Shown here piece by piece: positions 44,249-53,392 of a stretch of 64,000 nt of DNA. Every line of letters begins with the position of its first letter. The stretch's first letter is position 1. A model generated the notes under the pieces. That model searched no databases. It was not told where the DNA came from and saw only the letters and a program-made list of their open reading frames with translations. This stretch comes from Mesorhizobium sp. (GTDB lineage Bacteria > Pseudomonadota > Alphaproteobacteria > Rhizobiales > Rhizobiaceae): assembly GCF_004963255.1 (NCBI RefSeq), contig NZ_SUGA01000013.1:1-64000 (forward strand), read 5' to 3'. Made by a program: the position numbers and the translations under genes.

Positions 44249-46969
44249 CTAGCCCCCCAGTCGAAGCCTTTCGATCCCCGTATAGGTCTCTAGAACGGCC
44301 TTCTCGATCAGCGGTCGGTTGGTTGCAACATGTGGCTCGACGACCAGATCGATGTGGCTGCCGACGACTGGAACAACCTGAAGCTGGCAGAACACCCGAT
44401 CCCATCCGATGGCGAGGGACATGCCCGGGCGGGCGCAGCGAAACAGCGTGCCATGGATTGGAAGTGCTGGCTTAGGTTCCTTCAGCCAGCGGAAGAACGC
44501 CTGAGCCCGCAGCACCTCCTGCAGCTCAAGCTTGATGCGGAAGCAAGCCCCGTTGAACTGGCCGTCGGTGTAACGGTCGATAGCGTCGGCAAGACGGCTT
44601 TCATGACCCATTCTGACCGTGATCTTCGCGAGTGCGCGGCAGGCAACGCGATAAAACGAGATACGGTTGGAGCGTAGTCTGCGCAACGTGCGTGCGACCG
44701 TATCCCAAATGCGGCTGCGCTCACCCTCGAGGCTGGTATCCAGGATCCCCACGAACTTCACGGGCCTGCCGGCCTCGAGCAGGCGGGCGGCGACTTCCAT
44801 TGCAACCGCCCCTCCCAGCGAGTGGCCAAGTAGCCGGACATTCCCCGACGGCTGGACACGGTTGATCTGTTGGACCGCAGCATCCGTCATGCTTGCCAGG
44901 TCGCGTTGACCCTTGAGGATCATCGCGAGACCGGGGTAGCGAACCGGTACGACCTTTGCGGTCGCCCGCATCGCCGATGCGAAGGCGGCAAGGCTTGGAC
45001 CGTAACCGACAGATCCAGGAAACAGAAAAAGCAGCGGCGGATCATGCTCCGGGGCGGCTTTACCGAAAGAGGCTGCCTGCGCCGCGACGACCGCCCTGAC
45101 CATCTCATCCGCGGTCATCGAAACGGTGAAGCCCTCAAGGCCCAGTTCCTGGCCGATGAGCGTCTCGATCTCCATGACGCAATGCAGCAGTTTCAGTGAG
45201 TCCCCTCCGGCTTCGTCCCATCGCCCTGCTGCTACGTGTGTGTTGAGAACCTTGCGCCACGCCTTTTCCACCAGCTGGCGTGTTTTGAAGTCATTTCCAG
45301 GACCTGGCGGATCGGCAATGGTCGTCGGCTTCCTTGCCAGATGGTCCATTTTCGCAAGTTTCGCCAGGTCAACCTTTCCGCCGCTAAGGCGGGGAATCTG
45401 ATCCACGCGGTGAAGTCGCAGCGGCCGCAAGGGCGAAGGCAACGCATCTGAAATCAGCCTGCGAAGATCGTCTGTGAAACCTGGGCCGGCAGCATCACTC
45501 GGGATTGCGAACGCGATAAGCTCGTTTGTCTCCGTCACTACCGCCACTGCTTCCTGAACGAATGAGGCCGATCGCATTACCCTCTCGAGTTCGGCTGGCT
45601 CGATGCGGCGGCCGTTGATCTTTATCTGGCGACCCTTTCGGCCAATGATCCTCAACAGGCCATCACCACCCAATCGTACAAGATCGCCGGTGGCAAAAAT
45701 CCGTTGGTTGGGGTCAACGGGGTCGGGCTCAGCGGGAAGGACGGCGCCATTTTCCCAGTGCCCGAGAAGCACATAAGGGCTTTTTATCACCAGCTCGCCT
45801 GTCTCGCCGGCGAGTGCGGCACGTCCCTGCTCGTTCACTATCGCAAAGGCTATGCCCGGCAACAGACGCCCAACCGGCACGTCCGCCTCGGCGTCTGCCG
45901 GTTGCGGGGGCAAGAACCACTGTGATCCGGTGGTCTCTGTCGACGAATAGCCAATCTGGACAAGACAACCTGGCGAAACTGCTTTGCGCAGAAGCGCAAT
46001 ATCGCTCCAGAGGACTCTCTCGCCGCCGACCCGCACGACCCGCAGCGAACTGAACGTTTCGACGGGAGAACTGGACAGGAGCGCGCGAAGCAAAGCCGGC
46101 ACCAGGTAGGTGACTGTGGTGCCCTGGTCCTTGATCCTGGCGCAAACGCCGCGCAGGCCAATCGCTTCCAGATCGACGAGCTGCAAGGTGGCGCCTGTCA
46201 GGACGGCCGCAAGAATTTCGCGACAGCCGGCAATCGTGGCCGGGCCTGTCAGGGGAAGAAAGACATCGTCCGAGTTGATGTGACATGCATCGACATATTG
46301 TTGCACACGCCAAAGCAGGGCGCGCTGGCTGTTGACTATGCCCTTGGGACGCCCCGTGCTGCCCGACGTATAAAGGATGATCGCCGGCTGATCGACGCGG
46401 GGCGAGGGAAGCGGCGCGGCCAAAAGGTCACCGTCCGCGTCGGCGCCCACATCAATCCATTCGACGTCCGCCGGCAGGTCGCCGGGCCTGCGGCCCAGTC
46501 CCAGCATCGCGCAAAGCCTGGCCGCTGACACAATCTCCAGGATCCGGGCGTCAGGGTCCTTTGCGTTCAGCGGCACTGAAATCCGCCCGGCGGCAATCGT
46601 TGCGAGCATGGCAACGACGTTCCAGACGGAACTTGGCTGGCAGATACCGACCGGGCTGCCTTGCGCCGCAGACCTTGCAACGCGCCGCGACAGCTTTTCA
46701 ACCGCCGCGCCGAGCGCCGAATATGACAGTTGCTCCGAGCCATCATGGATCGCGACCTTGTCGGGGTATCGCCTTACGACGGTCTCAAGATGATGAGCGA
46801 TCCCGATTTCCGCAAATTCCCCTGGCAAAGGCGAATATGGGCGCAGGATCGGTCCGCCGTCGTCCAGTGCGTAGGCAGCCACGTCAGTCCACCTGGAGTC
46901 CTCAAGGGCAAGAGGTGCCTCATCAAGGTCGTGATCCGCCACAGTTGCCTTCAAGTACGCCGGGAGCAT
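44249..46969 (-). CDS. NRPS-like A-PCP-TE protein without a condensation domain
   Basis: 906 residues. An adenylation domain occupies about 50-540: A3 ILYTSGSTGRPKG at 198-210, A5 IGYSSTETTGSQ, A7 FATGDLVRLGGDG, A8 GRKGRQIKINGRRIEPAELE, A10 Lys532 in GGKVDL. The PCP (about 560-630) has its pantetheine Ser591 in AGGDSLKLL. The thioesterase (about 645-900) has Ser717 in GHSLGG, Asp744 in ILDTS and His in GSHIDLV. With no C domain it can load, hold and release or transfer one amino or hydroxy acid. It heads the leftward operon with NadE-like, AsnB, ligase and ACP. Product unknown; transfer onto the polysaccharide or release as a small amide are both possible. Confidence 0.9.
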   Translation of the reverse strand: MLPAYLKATVADHDLDEAPLALEDSRWTDVAAYALDDGGPILRPYSPLPGEFAEIGIAHHLETVVRRYPDKVAIHDGSEQLSYSALGAAVEKLSRRVARSAAQGSPVGICQPSSVWNVVAMLATIAAGRISVPLNAKDPDARILEIVSAARLCAMLGLGRRPGDLPADVEWIDVGADADGDLLAAPLPSPRVDQPAIILYTSGSTGRPKGIVNSQRALLWRVQQYVDACHINSDDVFLPLTGPATIAGCREILAAVLTGATLQLVDLEAIGLRGVCARIKDQGTTVTYLVPALLRALLSSSPVETFSSLRVVRVGGERVLWSDIALLRKAVSPGCLVQIGYSSTETTGSQWFLPPQPADAEADVPVGRLLPGIAFAIVNEQGRAALAGETGELVIKSPYVLLGHWENGAVLPAEPDPVDPNQRIFATGDLVRLGGDGLLRIIGRKGRQIKINGRRIEPAELERVMRSASFVQEAVAVVTETNELIAFAIPSDAAGPGFTDDLRRLISDALPSPLRPLRLHRVDQIPRLSGGKVDLAKLAKMDHLARKPTTIADPPGPGNDFKTRQLVEKAWRKVLNTHVAAGRWDEAGGDSLKLLHCVMEIETLIGQELGLEGFTVSMTADEMVRAVVAAQAASFGKAAPEHDPPLLFLFPGSVGYGPSLAAFASAMRATAKVVPVRYPGLAMILKGQRDLASMTDAAVQQINRVQPSGNVRLLGHSLGGAVAMEVAARLLEAGRPVKFVGILDTSLEGERSRIWDTVARTLRRLRSNRISFYRVACRALAKITVRMGHESRLADAIDRYTDGQFNGACFRIKLELQEVLRAQAFFRWLKEPKPALPIHGTLFRCARPGMSLAIGWDRVFCQLQVVPVVGSHIDLVVEPHVATNRPLIEKAVLETYTGIERLRLGG

Positions 46970-47118
46970 GGCTTGCCTGAGCTAAGAGTGATGTTCCGGT
47001 TATCGATCTGCGTGGCGAAACTTTCATCGATCATTCTGATGATGCGTCTCGTGTTCAACAGACGTGAAATGCGAAACGCTCGTGAGGTTGGTCCGACTTG
47101 TAAGCTTTTGGGATATGC
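46970..47118. promoter_or_regulatory. Divergent promoter region of the NRPS operon and the epimerase
   Basis: 149 bases between two divergent starts. Orientation alone implies that both promoters lie here; it is relatively AT-rich (ATGATGCGTCTCG, GTAAGCTTTTGGG), but no sigma or operator box can be assigned. Confidence 0.5.
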
Positions 47119-48138
47119 ATGACCGTCAGCAGGCCCGTTCTGATCACTGGAGCAGCCGGATTTATCGGCTTTCATCTCTGCCGGAGGCTGCTTTGCGACG
47201 GTTGGAAAGTCGTCGGGCTCGATTCCTTGAACGAGTATTACGACGTCAACCTGAAGCGCGCCCGGCTCGATAGGCTGCTAGAATTTCCGCATTTTGAGTT
47301 TGAGCACGCCGATCTCGCGGACTGGACCCGTATTTCGGCGCTGTTCGGCTCAGTCGATCCCGAGATCGTCGTCAATCTCGCGGCACAGGCCGGAGTGCGC
47401 TACTCGCTCGTAAATCCGCACGCGTATGGGGAAAGCAATCTCAAAGGGTTTCTCAATGTCCTCGAGGGATGCCGCCACGCTTCTGTTCGTCATCTGGTCT
47501 ACGCATCGTCGAGCTCGATCTACGGTGGCAGCACACGTATGCCCTTCTCGGAAAAAGATTCCGCCGACCATCCACTGAGTCTGTACGCCGCCAGCAAGAA
47601 AGCCAACGAACTGATGGCGCATTCTTACAGCCATCTTCTCAGGCTCCCGACGACGGGACTGCGGTTCTTCACCGTATATGGACCATGGGGCCGGCCGGAT
47701 ATGGCCCTGTTCATCTTCACGAAGGCCATACTTGCCGGCGCGCCGATCGACGTCTTCAATCATGGCAACATGCAACGTGATTTCACTTATATCGATGATA
47801 TCGTCGAGGGTGTGGTCCGCGTGATGCAACAGCCCGCGAGAGCCAATGCAGAATGGAGTAGCGCGGCACCTGATCCGGCAAGCAGCAACGCACCCTTCAG
47901 AATACACAATATCGGCGGAAACTCCCCAGTTGAGCTTAACCGATTGATCGAAGTTCTGGAGGGTGCGCTTGGCAAAAAGGCCAACCGCAACCACATGCCC
48001 CCCCAGCCCGGCGACGTTTTTGCTACCTCCGCGGACGTCACCTCACTAGAGAAGTCAACTGGCTTCAGGCCCACGATCCCCGTCGAGATTGGAGTTCCGC
48101 GTTTCGTTCAATGGTATCGGGAATTCTATCAGGCGTAG
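47119..48138 (+). CDS. UDP-glucuronate 4-epimerase-like SDR
   Basis: 339 residues. The Rossmann motif is VLITGAAGFIGFHLCRRLL and the family-typical LDSLNEYYDVNLKRARL near residue 35 matches UDP-GlcA 4-epimerases (GAE/LspL/WbpP-like). VNLAAQAGVRYSLVNPHAYGESNL, the catalytic YASSSSIYGG and YAASKKANELMAHSY, and FFTVYGPWGRPDMALF follow. It should convert UDP-glucuronate to UDP-galacturonate, a donor for acidic polysaccharide; an acidic sugar would also be a substrate for the amidotransferases of the locus (inference). Confidence 0.92.
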   Translation: MTVSRPVLITGAAGFIGFHLCRRLLCDGWKVVGLDSLNEYYDVNLKRARLDRLLEFPHFEFEHADLADWTRISALFGSVDPEIVVNLAAQAGVRYSLVNPHAYGESNLKGFLNVLEGCRHASVRHLVYASSSSIYGGSTRMPFSEKDSADHPLSLYAASKKANELMAHSYSHLLRLPTTGLRFFTVYGPWGRPDMALFIFTKAILAGAPIDVFNHGNMQRDFTYIDDIVEGVVRVMQQPARANAEWSSAAPDPASSNAPFRIHNIGGNSPVELNRLIEVLEGALGKKANRNHMPPQPGDVFATSADVTSLEKSTGFRPTIPVEIGVPRFVQWYREFYQA

Positions 48139-48576
48139 GAGCAGCCTTGCGCCATGCGCAGCGGTCTCAACATAGATCCTTGGGCGGGCCGAATACTGAA
48201 GCCAAAGCTTCGGTTGGCATGAGCATCTGAATATCACACGAAGTGCGCATCCAAGTAGTCGGTGTCCGCGGCCTGGGCAACCAGGCGGCGTTCGGGTACC
48301 AGCTGTGGGATGCAGTGTTCGATGGTCTTGCCTATATCCAGCGGGAGATTTCGCTCCGAAGTTGCTTCTAAGATTAGGAATACAATCGGCGATGGTGCCC
48401 TGCTGGGCGGCCCGACAGTTACGACGTTGGGGTGCGTTCGGCGAACCGTCGGGCCTAACCGACCCTGGGCAAGGTCGGCTAGATTGAAACTATCAATACC
48501 TGGGAATGTAATCGCCGTGCAAACAGACGATGGTCGCGCCAAGCGACCTCGGCTCCGCCGGTGTTGACTGGACCTG
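48139..48576. other. Intergenic, no gene recognised
   Basis: About 440 bases between the epimerase end and the zinc-ribbon gene end. A 170-codon minus-strand frame overlaps here (48234-48746) but has random-looking composition and covers the better-supported zinc-ribbon gene. Confidence 0.45.
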
Positions 48577-48786
48577 TCAACGGTCAGCTGGTCGAGCAAT
48601 GAGGTGCTTGTGGCGCTCAAAAATTCGCAGCTTTTCTGGATAGCCAAGACGCAACGTTGCACCGCAGGCCGGGCATTCGAATGTGGAGATGACCTTGAAC
48701 CATGAGCCCTTCCTCGCGATGAGATGGTGGCATCGCGGACATTCAAAGCTGAGCGTCTGTTCGTTTAGATATTGAGGAATTGGCAC
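48577..48786 (-). CDS. Small two-CxxC zinc-ribbon protein
   Basis: 69 residues with two Cys pairs, FECPRCHH and FECPACGA, spaced 20 residues apart like a zinc ribbon, and a conserved-looking start MPIPQYLNEQTLSFE and end KLRIFERHKHL. I recall similar short proteins in rhizobial genomes. The function is unknown; nucleic-acid binding or redox sensing is possible. Confidence 0.65.
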   Translation of the reverse strand: MPIPQYLNEQTLSFECPRCHHLIARKGSWFKVISTFECPACGATLRLGYPEKLRIFERHKHLIARPADR

Positions 48787-49280
48787 CCCTGCCTCACGGT
48801 TCCTATCGCCCCGGACGGTCGCGGCGGCTGGAATGAAAGGCCGCCCGCCAGGAGTCTGAATTGAGAGATACGTTTCTGACCGTCTCCCAAATGACGCGGC
48901 GGCCTAATCGTTTCACACCATGGACCAATGCCCGGGCACATCAGACCTCGGTCGGCAACATATGTTAAAATGCGTTGAATAATCGGCCCGCGGTTCTGCC
49001 AGTCGCCGCTGGCATGACAACTCGCCGACAAGCAAAGGTCGTTGTGTCTGGCGACCTCGCCAGGCAGCTCGCGATCGCCGAATTCCTGCAGGAGGTCTGA
49101 CAATGCAAAAGTCGGAGCCCTTTGTGGGTTGGGGACTGCGCCGCAGTCACTGAGTGGACTTCGAAAGGTCCCCAGACCCAGTTGCGTTCCTTCGAATGAA
49201 CGATCAGCTGCTTGTGAGGCAGAGTTATTATCTGCGCAGAATGTCCAGCTCGATCTTCTGCTGAAGGGAAGGCAAGTACG
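48787..49280. other. Intergenic region upstream of glmS
   Basis: About 490 bases without a supported gene. It contains the promoters of the leftward zinc-ribbon gene and of glmS. No glmS-type ribozyme or riboswitch could be recognised. Confidence 0.45.
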
Positions 49281-51104
49281 ATGTGCGGTATCGTTGGAAC
49301 TGTCGCCCGACGCCAGGTCGCGCCGCTCATCGTCGATGCGCTGAAGCGGCTTGAATATCGCGGCTACGACTCGGCCGGTGTCGCCACCATCGAGCATGGT
49401 GAGCTTGGTCGCCGCCGCGCCGAAGGCAAGCTCATCAATCTCGAGCGCCGGCTGAAGGACGAGCCGCTCGACGGCACGATCGGCATCGGCCACACGCGCT
49501 GGGCGACGCATGGCGTGCCCAATGAGACCAACGCGCACCCGCATTTTTCCAGCGGCGTCGCCATCGTCCACAATGGCATCATCGAGAATTTCGCCGAATT
49601 GCGCGACGAGCTCACCCGCGACGGCTACAAATTCGCTTCGCAGACCGATACCGAGGTCGTGGCGCATCTGGTGGCGCGCGAGCTCGCGAGGGGTCTGAAG
49701 CCGGTGGAAGCCGCGCATGCTGCGCTGAAGCGGCTGTCCGGCGCGTTCGCGCTGGCGATCATGTTCAAGGGCGACGAGGATCTGATCGTCGGCGCCCGCA
49801 ACGGTCCGCCTCTGGCCGTCGGCCATGGCGATGGAGAGATGTTTTTGGGCTCCGACGCGATCGCGCTGGCGCCCTTCACCAACTCGATCACCTATCTCGA
49901 GGATGGCGACTGGGCGGTGGTGCGCCGCGAAGGCGTGACCATCTACGACATCGACGGCAACAAGGTCGACCGCAAGCGCCAGCAGTCGCTGTCGACCAGC
50001 TTCATGGTCGACAAGGGCAACCGCCGGCATTTCATGGAAAAGGAAATCCATGAGCAGCCGGAGGTGATCTCGCACACGCTGGCGCATTACGTCGATTTCA
50101 TTTCCGGCAAGTCGAAGCCGCTCGACCTGCCGTTCGACTTCGCCAGGATCGGCCGGCTGGCGCTGTCGGCCTGCGGTACCGCCTATCTCGCCGGGCTGAT
50201 CTCGAAATACTGGTTCGAGCGCTATGCGCGGCTCCCCGTCGATATCGATGTGGCCTCGGAGTTCCGCTACCGCGAAATGCCGCTTTCGGCCAATGACGCG
50301 GCCTTCTTCATCTCGCAGTCGGGCGAGACTGCCGACACGCTTGCCTCGCTGCGCTATTGCCGCCAGGCCGGCATGAAGATCGGCGCCGTCGTCAATGTGC
50401 GCGAATCGACCATGGCGCGCGAATCCGACGTCGTGCTGCCGACGCTTGCCGGCCCGGAGATCGGCGTCGCCTCGACCAAGGCGTTCACCTGCCAGCTGTC
50501 CGTCTTGGCCGCGCTTGCGGTCCGCGCGGGCGTGGCGCGCGGCACGATCTCGCCCGATCAGGAAAAGCAGCTGGTGCGCGAGCTTTCGGAAGCGCCGCGT
50601 TTCGCCACTCAGGTGCTGAAGCTCGACGAGCAGATCGAGCGCATCTCGCGCGAGCTGTCGCGCTACAAGGACGTGCTCTATCTCGGCCGCGACACCAATT
50701 TCCCGCTGGCCATGGAAGGGGCGCTGAAGCTCAAGGAGATCTCCTATATCCACGCCGAGGGCTATGCCGGCGGCGAGCTCAAGCACGGGCCGATCGCGCT
50801 GATCGACGAGAACATGCCGGTGATCGTGATCGCCCCGCATGACCGCATCTTCGAAAAGACGGTCTCGAACATGCAGGAAGTGGCGGCGCGCGGCGGCAAG
50901 ATCATCCTGATCACCGATGCCAAGGGCGCGGCGCAGGCCGGCATCAAGACGATGGAGACGATCATCCTGCCCGAGGTGCCGGAGATTATTGCGCCGATCA
51001 TCTACGCGCTGCCGATCCAGATGCTCGCCTATTTCACCGCCGTGTTCATGGGCACCGACGTCGACCAGCCACGCAATCTGGCGAAGTCGGTGACGGTGGA
51101 GTAA
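49281..51104 (+). CDS. glmS: Glutamine-fructose-6-phosphate aminotransferase
   Basis: 607 residues, full length. The N-terminal glutaminase has Cys2 (MCGIVGTVARR), RWATHG and NGIIENF; the two SIS sugar-isomerase domains show SACGTAYLAG, SQSGETADTLASLRY, ASTKAFTCQL and the C-terminal end QPRNLAKSVTVE with the terminal Glu. It makes glucosamine-6-phosphate for peptidoglycan, lipid A and amino sugars. Codon use looks as GC-rich as the housekeeping block at the right end and richer than the polysaccharide genes. Whether it is the chromosomal copy or a NodM-like second copy cannot be decided from this window. Confidence 0.95.
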   Translation: MCGIVGTVARRQVAPLIVDALKRLEYRGYDSAGVATIEHGELGRRRAEGKLINLERRLKDEPLDGTIGIGHTRWATHGVPNETNAHPHFSSGVAIVHNGIIENFAELRDELTRDGYKFASQTDTEVVAHLVARELARGLKPVEAAHAALKRLSGAFALAIMFKGDEDLIVGARNGPPLAVGHGDGEMFLGSDAIALAPFTNSITYLEDGDWAVVRREGVTIYDIDGNKVDRKRQQSLSTSFMVDKGNRRHFMEKEIHEQPEVISHTLAHYVDFISGKSKPLDLPFDFARIGRLALSACGTAYLAGLISKYWFERYARLPVDIDVASEFRYREMPLSANDAAFFISQSGETADTLASLRYCRQAGMKIGAVVNVRESTMARESDVVLPTLAGPEIGVASTKAFTCQLSVLAALAVRAGVARGTISPDQEKQLVRELSEAPRFATQVLKLDEQIERISRELSRYKDVLYLGRDTNFPLAMEGALKLKEISYIHAEGYAGGELKHGPIALIDENMPVIVIAPHDRIFEKTVSNMQEVAARGGKIILITDAKGAAQAGIKTMETIILPEVPEIIAPIIYALPIQMLAYFTAVFMGTDVDQPRNLAKSVTVE

Positions 51105-51139
51105 CGGACGGGCGGCTATCACCGGCGTTCTCGCGTGGC

Positions 51140-51330
51140 CCGGGGAAGGTCTACGCGGCAGTCGAATCGCCCCAAGGCGACTGTGGCGTCTATCTCGTCG
51201 CGGACGGTATCAACAAGCCTTGCCGCTGAAGCTTCGAGCCCCTAGCTTCGCGGATCTGCAGGCGATGGATCTGCTCCATCGCGGCTTTGAGAAAGCGCCA
51301 CGACGGGCCTTCCGCATTGCGGTTGCAGGA
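51140..51330 (+). pseudogene. nuoD C-terminal remnant
   Basis: From 51140 one frame reads [23 protein letters not shown] and then INKPCR before a stop, and a shifted frame continues KLRAPSFADLQAMDLLHRGF. This matches the C-terminal region of NADH-quinone oxidoreductase subunit D, where the usual form is [37 protein letters not shown]. Only about 50 codons survive, the frame is broken and no other nuo genes are present, so it is debris from a duplication or rearrangement. Confidence 0.75.
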
Positions 51331-51743
51331 TAGTGTTTGCCCAAGACGCTGCTCGTGGCGCCTTTAGCGGACCAACTATTTAGTTTGATGGGCAGGGAGA
51401 GCTCCGAAGTGGTTCACAGTGGCTTGAAGAGCGCTTCTAATCCAACTTCTGGAACACTCGCCACTGTGATCGGTCATTCACGCTCTTGCTAACTGCCTCC
51501 GGTCCCTTCGGCGAAATGCAGCCGGCCTTGGACGCGGTCTGGAAAGCCAAACCGCAGGGAAGCTCGATTTGACGCTTATAGTTGCCCGATACGGCAGACA
51601 CCAGAATGGAGCTGAGGGACCAGCGCTCCCCAATGCGCTGAAAAGCCCTCACACTTTTGGCCCACCGGCTGCAATCATGGCATGTGCGGAGCGTGTCCAT
51701 CGATTAGAGAGCGGAGCGCGACATTGGAGCAATACGCCGGTTC
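51331..51743. other. Intergenic, no gene recognised
   Basis: About 410 bases between the nuoD remnant and the disrupted kinase. A minus-strand frame at 51437-51700 is not supported. The kinase promoter should lie at the right end. Confidence 0.4.
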
Positions 51744-52337
51744 ATGCGTTGGCTTTCAACTCTACTCGAAGGACCCACGTCATTGGACACTACTGCAAAG
51801 CTAGCCAAGCTGCGCCGACATGTCCGCATTCTAGTAGACCTTGGCCGAATGGCGGGAGAGGAAGCTTCGCTCAGCCGCTTCCTCGATCAGGCTTGTGTGC
51901 AGGTAGCCCGGGCCGTTGAAATAGACCACGCAAAGATCCTTCGCTACCGACCCCCTACGGCTGACCTGTTCATGGAGGCCGGCTTCGGATGGAGGCCGGG
52001 GACTGTGCGCAACGCCATCTTTTCGGCGGATCTGCGATCACCGCCTGGCCGAACCTATCAGACGGCTGAGCCTTTGGTGATTGTGAATGGCGCGGCCGCC
52101 GACGAGGATAGCGAATACGTCTTTTCCGATGTGCTGAAAGAACACGGCATCAAATCGCTGGCGAACGTGCCGATCCTGATCAAAGGCGCTGCTTGGGGTG
52201 TGTTGGAAGTGGATTCCTCGGTCACGCGCGACTTCAGCGAAGATACCGTCGACTTCATGACAGCTGCTGCCGCCCTCGTCGCTTCAGTAATGCGGCAGCC
52301 AGAAGTGGACCGAAGCAACGTGGAAGCCACCACCGCT

Positions 52338-53306
52338 CTAGTTGTGGAGCCTCAACAGGTTGTCTTCGGACAAGGCGAGTCTGCTGATGGGCGTGTTGGC
52401 CTTAAGGCTACCATGGGGTCGGTGCCAGTTGTAGCGATGAAGCCAGAGAGGCAGCTCTTCAGCTCTTTGATCGGAGGTGTCGTAAGCCCTGGCGTATGCC
52501 CACTCGCGTAGGGCAGTCTGAATGAAGCGCTCGGCCTTGCCATTGGTCTTTGGCGTATACGGCTTTGTGCGGATGTGTTTGAGATGCAATCGCTTGCAGG
52601 CCTTGGCGAAGACTCTCGATATATAGCAGCTACCGTTGTCGGTCATGATGCGGGTCACCTTTACGCCGAGGCCCCTGTAATAGGCGATGGCAGCCTTGAG
52701 GAAGGCGATGGCGCTGCGCGTCTTCTCGTCGGGTTTGATTTGGCTGAAGGCGACGCGGGATGCATCGTCGATGCAGACATGGACGAACTCCCAACCCGGA
52801 CCGCCGCGCTTGGAACTGCGCCAGGTGCTCTGGCCCGTGCGATCGCCGGTGATGCGATGACCAACCCGCTCGAAGCGGCCGAGCTTCTTGATGTCGATGT
52901 GGATCAGCTCGCCCGGATGGGCACGTTCATAACGGCGTACCGGCGGCAGCGGATCCAACGCCATGAGGTTGTTCAGGCCGAGGCGCCTGAGTACACGACT
53001 GACCGTCGCGGGCGAGACGCCGACCTCCTTGGCGATGTGCTTTCCGGACCTGCGCTCCCGGCGCAGGGCCTCGATGCGAGCAACGACTTGCGGCGGCGTC
53101 GGACGGTACAGACGCCGTGGTCGAGAGCTACGATCCTGCAGACCGGCCACACCCTCGGCTCGATAGCGCGCAACCCACTTGCGCACCGTATGCGGGCAAA
53201 CGCCTGCGGCACGTGAGGCGGCCTGCGGCGTCTGCCCGCGCAGCACTTCAGCCACAACTCGCTCTCGACCGTGCGGCGTCAGTCGGGCATTCTTATGGAT
53301 GTTCAT
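52338..53306 (-). CDS. IS481-family transposase
   Basis: 322 residues. The N-terminal helix-turn-helix part (MNIHKNARLTPHGRERVVAEV, GVCPHTVRKWVARYRAEG) is followed by a second HTH (GVSPATVSRVLRRLGL). The rve-type DDE core has Asp in IHIDIKKLGRF, Asp in ITDNGSCY and Glu in NGKAERFIQTALREWAY. The end LHRYNWHRPHGSLKANTPISRL is typical of the family. The stop codon (TAG, 52338-52340) lies in the target duplication, so translation reads out of the element and ends on host sequence. Confidence 0.93.
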   Translation of the reverse strand: MNIHKNARLTPHGRERVVAEVLRGQTPQAASRAAGVCPHTVRKWVARYRAEGVAGLQDRSSRPRRLYRPTPPQVVARIEALRRERRSGKHIAKEVGVSPATVSRVLRRLGLNNLMALDPLPPVRRYERAHPGELIHIDIKKLGRFERVGHRITGDRTGQSTWRSSKRGGPGWEFVHVCIDDASRVAFSQIKPDEKTRSAIAFLKAAIAYYRGLGVKVTRIMTDNGSCYISRVFAKACKRLHLKHIRTKPYTPKTNGKAERFIQTALREWAYARAYDTSDQRAEELPLWLHRYNWHRPHGSLKANTPISRLALSEDNLLRLHN

Positions 53307-53392
53307 TCGGTCCTCCTGTGAGAATCGCTAAAGCTTCAGCAACTTCAGCTTCCTCGCTCGGGACCGAATGAACAACCTCCTGAAAGCTCACA
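52343..53392. mobile_element. IS481-type insertion sequence with 6-bp target duplication
   Basis: A 1050-bp element flanked by TCTAGT at 52337-52342 and 53393-53398. The ends are inverted repeats: TGTGGAGCCTCAACAGGTTG at the left and, read inward from the right, TGTGAGCTTTCAGGAGGTTG (14 of the first 21 positions agree without gaps). Length, single transposase gene and end sequence TGT fit the IS481 group. Insertion split the GAF kinase gene. Confidence 0.88.

Noticed and set aside
48234..48746. 170-codon minus-strand frame near the zinc-ribbon gene
   Set aside because: Random-looking, Ser/Arg-rich, overlaps the zinc-ribbon gene in another frame, which has the better pattern (two CxxC pairs).
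48765..51122. A 785-codon open frame on the minus strand across glmS
   Set aside because: It is exactly antisense to the well-conserved glmS and is rich in His/Arg/Asp, the usual shadow of a high-GC gene. No family signature.
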